64,000 bases of DNA from Welwitschia mirabilis. Taxonomy: Eukaryota; Gnetophyta; Gnetopsida; Welwitschiales. Below are positions 61,767-64,000 of the stretch, piece by piece (within the stretch, counting starts at the first letter, position 1; each line of letters starts with the position of its first letter). Where the stretch lies: assembly GCA_051453625.1 (NCBI GenBank), contig JBOZIK010000001.1, positions 19,061,681 through 19,125,680 on the forward strand, written 5' to 3'. Below the pieces are notes generated by a model that saw nothing but the letters and a program-made list of their open reading frames with translations, did no database searches and was not told where the DNA came from. The position numbers were made by a program, and so were the translations under genes.

Positions 61767-61948
61767 ATTATAGTGTAGTAGAAAAGGTTGTGGACTTAAT
61801 TTATTTATGAAATCTCACTTTATTGCCATTTTGAATAAAATCTAATGGAGCCCAAACCCTATCCATTATCTTCAAGCCACCTATCTCCTTCAGATCTAGG
61901 ATTTTCTTATAGGTTTTCTTATCTCCACCCTCTTGCCACATGGTTATA

Positions 61949-62956
61949 ATGGCTGAGGATCCCTCTAAAAGGTAATAAAAAAAGCTATCCAATAAATACC
62001 TAGGTTATTTCTACCATGAAATATCTGAGGAAGCAATAGACAAGTGTCTTGACAAGTTTGAGAAGAAGCCTATGTGCCAAGAGTTGTCTGTTGCTTCAGC
62101 AGATATTAGATAACTCTATGATATGGTGCACCTATTATAAGATCTAGATCTTTCTTACTTTCTTGATATCTCAAGACCTACTTATCCTTTTCTCACCAGG
62201 ATGTTTTAGAGCAATGCTTCTTTTGATTCTAATACTACTACCCTAGAAACCCTGGTTTTGGGGAAGAAGATGAGTGTTACTACAAACTACATTTATAGCA
62301 TTACAAAACTCCCAAGAGGAGATTATAATGAGTTTTAACATCTTCATAACTTCATGGAAGAGAAGGTAGAAGTAATAAGAGATCTTCTTAGTAAGTTTCA
62401 TAGGTAAAAAACCACCCTTCCTACTTCTTTCCTTACCCTAAAGTACTATTTCTTGCATTTAGTTTTTACCTATAATTTCTTGCCTTTGACAAGTCATTAT
62501 GATGAGACCTCTAACTACAGGGTCTATTTGATGTATTTGGTAGGAACTAGACACTCTATTGATTCTCCTATCATAATGTTAGAAACTATGATCTCCCAGT
62601 TGGAATATTATAGGGCTAGGGCTCTTTCCTATTCAGTGTTAAATGCTAGCATCTGTCACCTATATATAGTCTACTTGTATCTAAAGCTAGAAACCCTTAA
62701 TCCTATGTTATCCATTGAGTGTATGACATTATCTCACATGCATATATTTGTAGGTTTAAAGAAATCCTTTAAATCTCTTTCTCCTAAGTGAGCCTTAGCA
62801 GAAGAGAGTCTCTCATACCTGAGGAGGATAGACTCTCATACTAGGCATATGAAATAAGATCTGATTGCGGCTAGATATGAGATTGTTGATACTTATGAGA
62901 AACTCAGAAGCTCTACACAAAAGGCAATTGAAGAATAAGAGGAAGAAGAAGAATAA
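61949..62956 (+). pseudogene. Additional ORF in the env-like position of the plus-strand Sirevirus
   Basis: An ATG at 61949 (MAEDPSKR) opens a frame of about 335 codons with about ten stops, most of them one C-to-T change from Gln or Arg, and no frameshift that I can see. It begins about 330 bp after the end of pol. Segments include LSNKYLGYFYHEISEEAIDK, LVLGKKMSVTTNYIYSITKL, NYRVYLMYLVGTRHSIDSP and LEYYRARALSYSVLNASICH. The C-terminal part is charged (RSSTQKAIEE followed by a Glu run), possibly a coiled coil. There is no clear signal peptide. The position matches the env-like gene of SIRE1-type elements; the sequence is not one I can assign to a known family with certainty. Confidence 0.65.
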
Positions 62957-63070
62957 GATTCTAAAATAAATAAGAGGAGGAATCTGAAGAATCTAACTAA
63001 TCTTCTCTTTCGATGTTGTGTTTTTTTTATTATTTATGCTTATTTTTCTTCTCTTCTTTGTCATTGATAT

Positions 63071-63084
63071 CAAAGGGAAAGAAA
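63071..63084 (+). promoter_or_regulatory. Polypurine tract of the plus-strand Sirevirus
   Basis: TTTGTCATTGATATCAAAGGGAAAGAAA (ending at 63084) fits the pattern of the Sirevirus tract TGTCAAAGGGGGAGA with G-to-A changes. The LTR expected after it is not recognisable; virus-like sequence begins by 63219. Confidence 0.6.
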
Positions 63085-63218
63085 TAGTTAGTTGTTATTT
63101 AGCTTTTATCACATGATATTAATCTTTTCAGTGTTTTCAGTAGTACTTTTTAAGTTTTATCAGATATAATTTCTCTTAATGAGCACTCTAAAGAAAGACC
63201 TAGAATAAGAATTGGTCC

Positions 63219-64000
63219 ATGAGAATTATTGATAAGCCTCAGTTTAGGATTTACATTAGTAAGAGATATTACCAGAATGAAGAATCTAGTAGTGAATAGG
63301 ATTGATAGATGGTTTGGAAAGGAAGCTATGTTGGAAAGCTTTTAGTTAAGGATGATTGAATTACTTTCCTTCATTTTATTGATAGTTGTAGTCATCTTGT
63401 TTGTCTTGTATAAGGCTCTTGATCTTTGGGAAAAGAAATAAGAAAAGATGTAGAAGTTACACAAACTAGTCAAACAAGCAGAACTGTGGTATGATATAGA
63501 ATCACAAGAAATCTATTTTCCTGATCGAAAAAGGTCAAATCTATATAAGGTAGATGATATAAAGAACATATGATGCAACATATCAAGCAATATAAGGTTC
63601 ATATGGATGTGTTAGGAGAAGGATTAAGACCTATTTTTCTTCCATTCTTCTCTAAAGATGATGTAAGACATTAGAAAGAGAAAAAAATATCATTCATTGC
63701 ACTTAGGAGAAATAAATATCATAGTACACCCAAAGTTTAACTATGATATTGGTGCGGAATACATGGTAGCATTGTTATATGTTCATCATTATGAATGGAA
63801 TAGAGCTTGGATAGGTCAATTTAAGGGATGCTTAGATAAAGACATTGTTTGCTACATACAACCAAACTTTCAGCTATCCTTATCAGATCCACACATAGCA
63901 AATGCTCTGGTTTCCTGTGTAGAAATCAAAGGAATACAGATGTTACCTTAATTTGTATACTGCTCAATTAGTTTACGATGCATTTTTTTATCTAACTTCC
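63219..64000 (+). pseudogene. 30K-superfamily movement protein remnant, probable endogenous pararetrovirus (Caulimoviridae)
   Basis: An ATG at 63219 opens a frame with about ten stops (MRIIDKPQFRIYISKRYY) that reaches FLPFFSKDDVRH near 63660. A one-base shift near 63695 moves into an open frame up to 63951. There LHLGEINIIVHPKF, then IGQFKGCLDKDIVCYIQPNF, then LSLSDPHIANAL follow the order and hydrophobic pattern of the 30K movement protein core: a HLG-x-I strand, a central G-x-L, and a hydrophobic strand before LSLSDP. After the TAA at 63951 the frame stays protein-like, so the stop may be internal and the region continues past the window. Such proteins line plasmodesmata in plant viruses; in Caulimoviridae this domain is the first of the coding region. 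Endogenous caulimovirids are known from gymnosperms and other plants. The copy is broken by stops and a frameshift. A movement protein from another virus family cannot be excluded without the downstream sequence. Confidence 0.65.

Noticed and set aside
61801-61992. 63-codon minus-strand frame
   Set aside because: It overlaps the start of the extra Sirevirus ORF on the plus strand, which is supported by its length and position; this one has no recognisable content.
63277-63560. Plus-strand frame with a transmembrane-like stretch (IELLSFILLIVVVILFVLY) just before the movement protein core
   Set aside because: A different frame, starting at 63219, leads with better continuity into the movement protein core. 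The hydrophobic stretch is most likely a shadow produced by a T-rich sequence.

Overview
This window looks like nuclear DNA from a seed plant with a large, very AT-rich, transposon-filled genome. One intact single-copy gene (about 14.66-17.31 kb) sits in roughly 60 kb of decayed retroelements. The gene has plant-type introns and encodes a DUF760 chloroplast protein. Most damage in the retroelements looks like G:C to A:T change: Gln, Arg and Trp codons turned into stops, Cys to Tyr, Asp to Asn. Heavy methylation followed by deamination would explain this. The composition would fit a low-GC gymnosperm such as a Welwitschia-like lineage, but that is inference; no marker here proves the species.

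Layout, left to right. A 93-bp tandem repeat lies at the left edge, followed by an AT-rich stretch with no recognised gene. A LINE on the minus strand (EN at 13.4 kb, RT running left) is split at 8505-11538 by a composite LTR insertion with a TCTAC target duplication. That insertion has TRIM-like ends and holds a broken Copia with PPT-LTR-PBS order. Next comes the DUF760 gene with three ACGT cores upstream. A less AT-rich island at 20.5-22.3 kb has unassigned reading frames. A collapsed minus-strand Copia lies at 22.7-24.2 kb. A 51-bp minisatellite spans 26.47-27.99 kb.

From 28.2 to 39.6 kb lies a Gypsy element on the plus strand, cut within its RT by a 6.4-kb non-autonomous LTR element (LARD-like; LTRs 30173-31505 and 35187-36605, GATCTA repeated at both junctions). 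A relative of that LTR lies on the minus strand at 44.2-45.5 kb.

From 49.9 to 63.1 kb lie two Sirevirus-type Copia elements arranged head to head, one on each strand. They are fused inside gag at a 17-bp palindrome (57188-57226). Both carry an extra ORF downstream of pol, in the env-like position. At the right edge (63219 to the window end) is a broken reading frame with the core pattern of a 30K-superfamily movement protein. It most likely marks an endogenous pararetrovirus (Caulimoviridae) that continues past the window.

Twelve N gaps interrupt the window. At least three of the 100-N gaps are flanked by the same short sequence on both sides and look like unmerged contig overlaps. Apart from the DUF760 gene, nothing here appears capable of making an intact protein. 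The order of insertion can be read: LINE and Gypsy first, then the composite LTR insertion and the LARD inside them.
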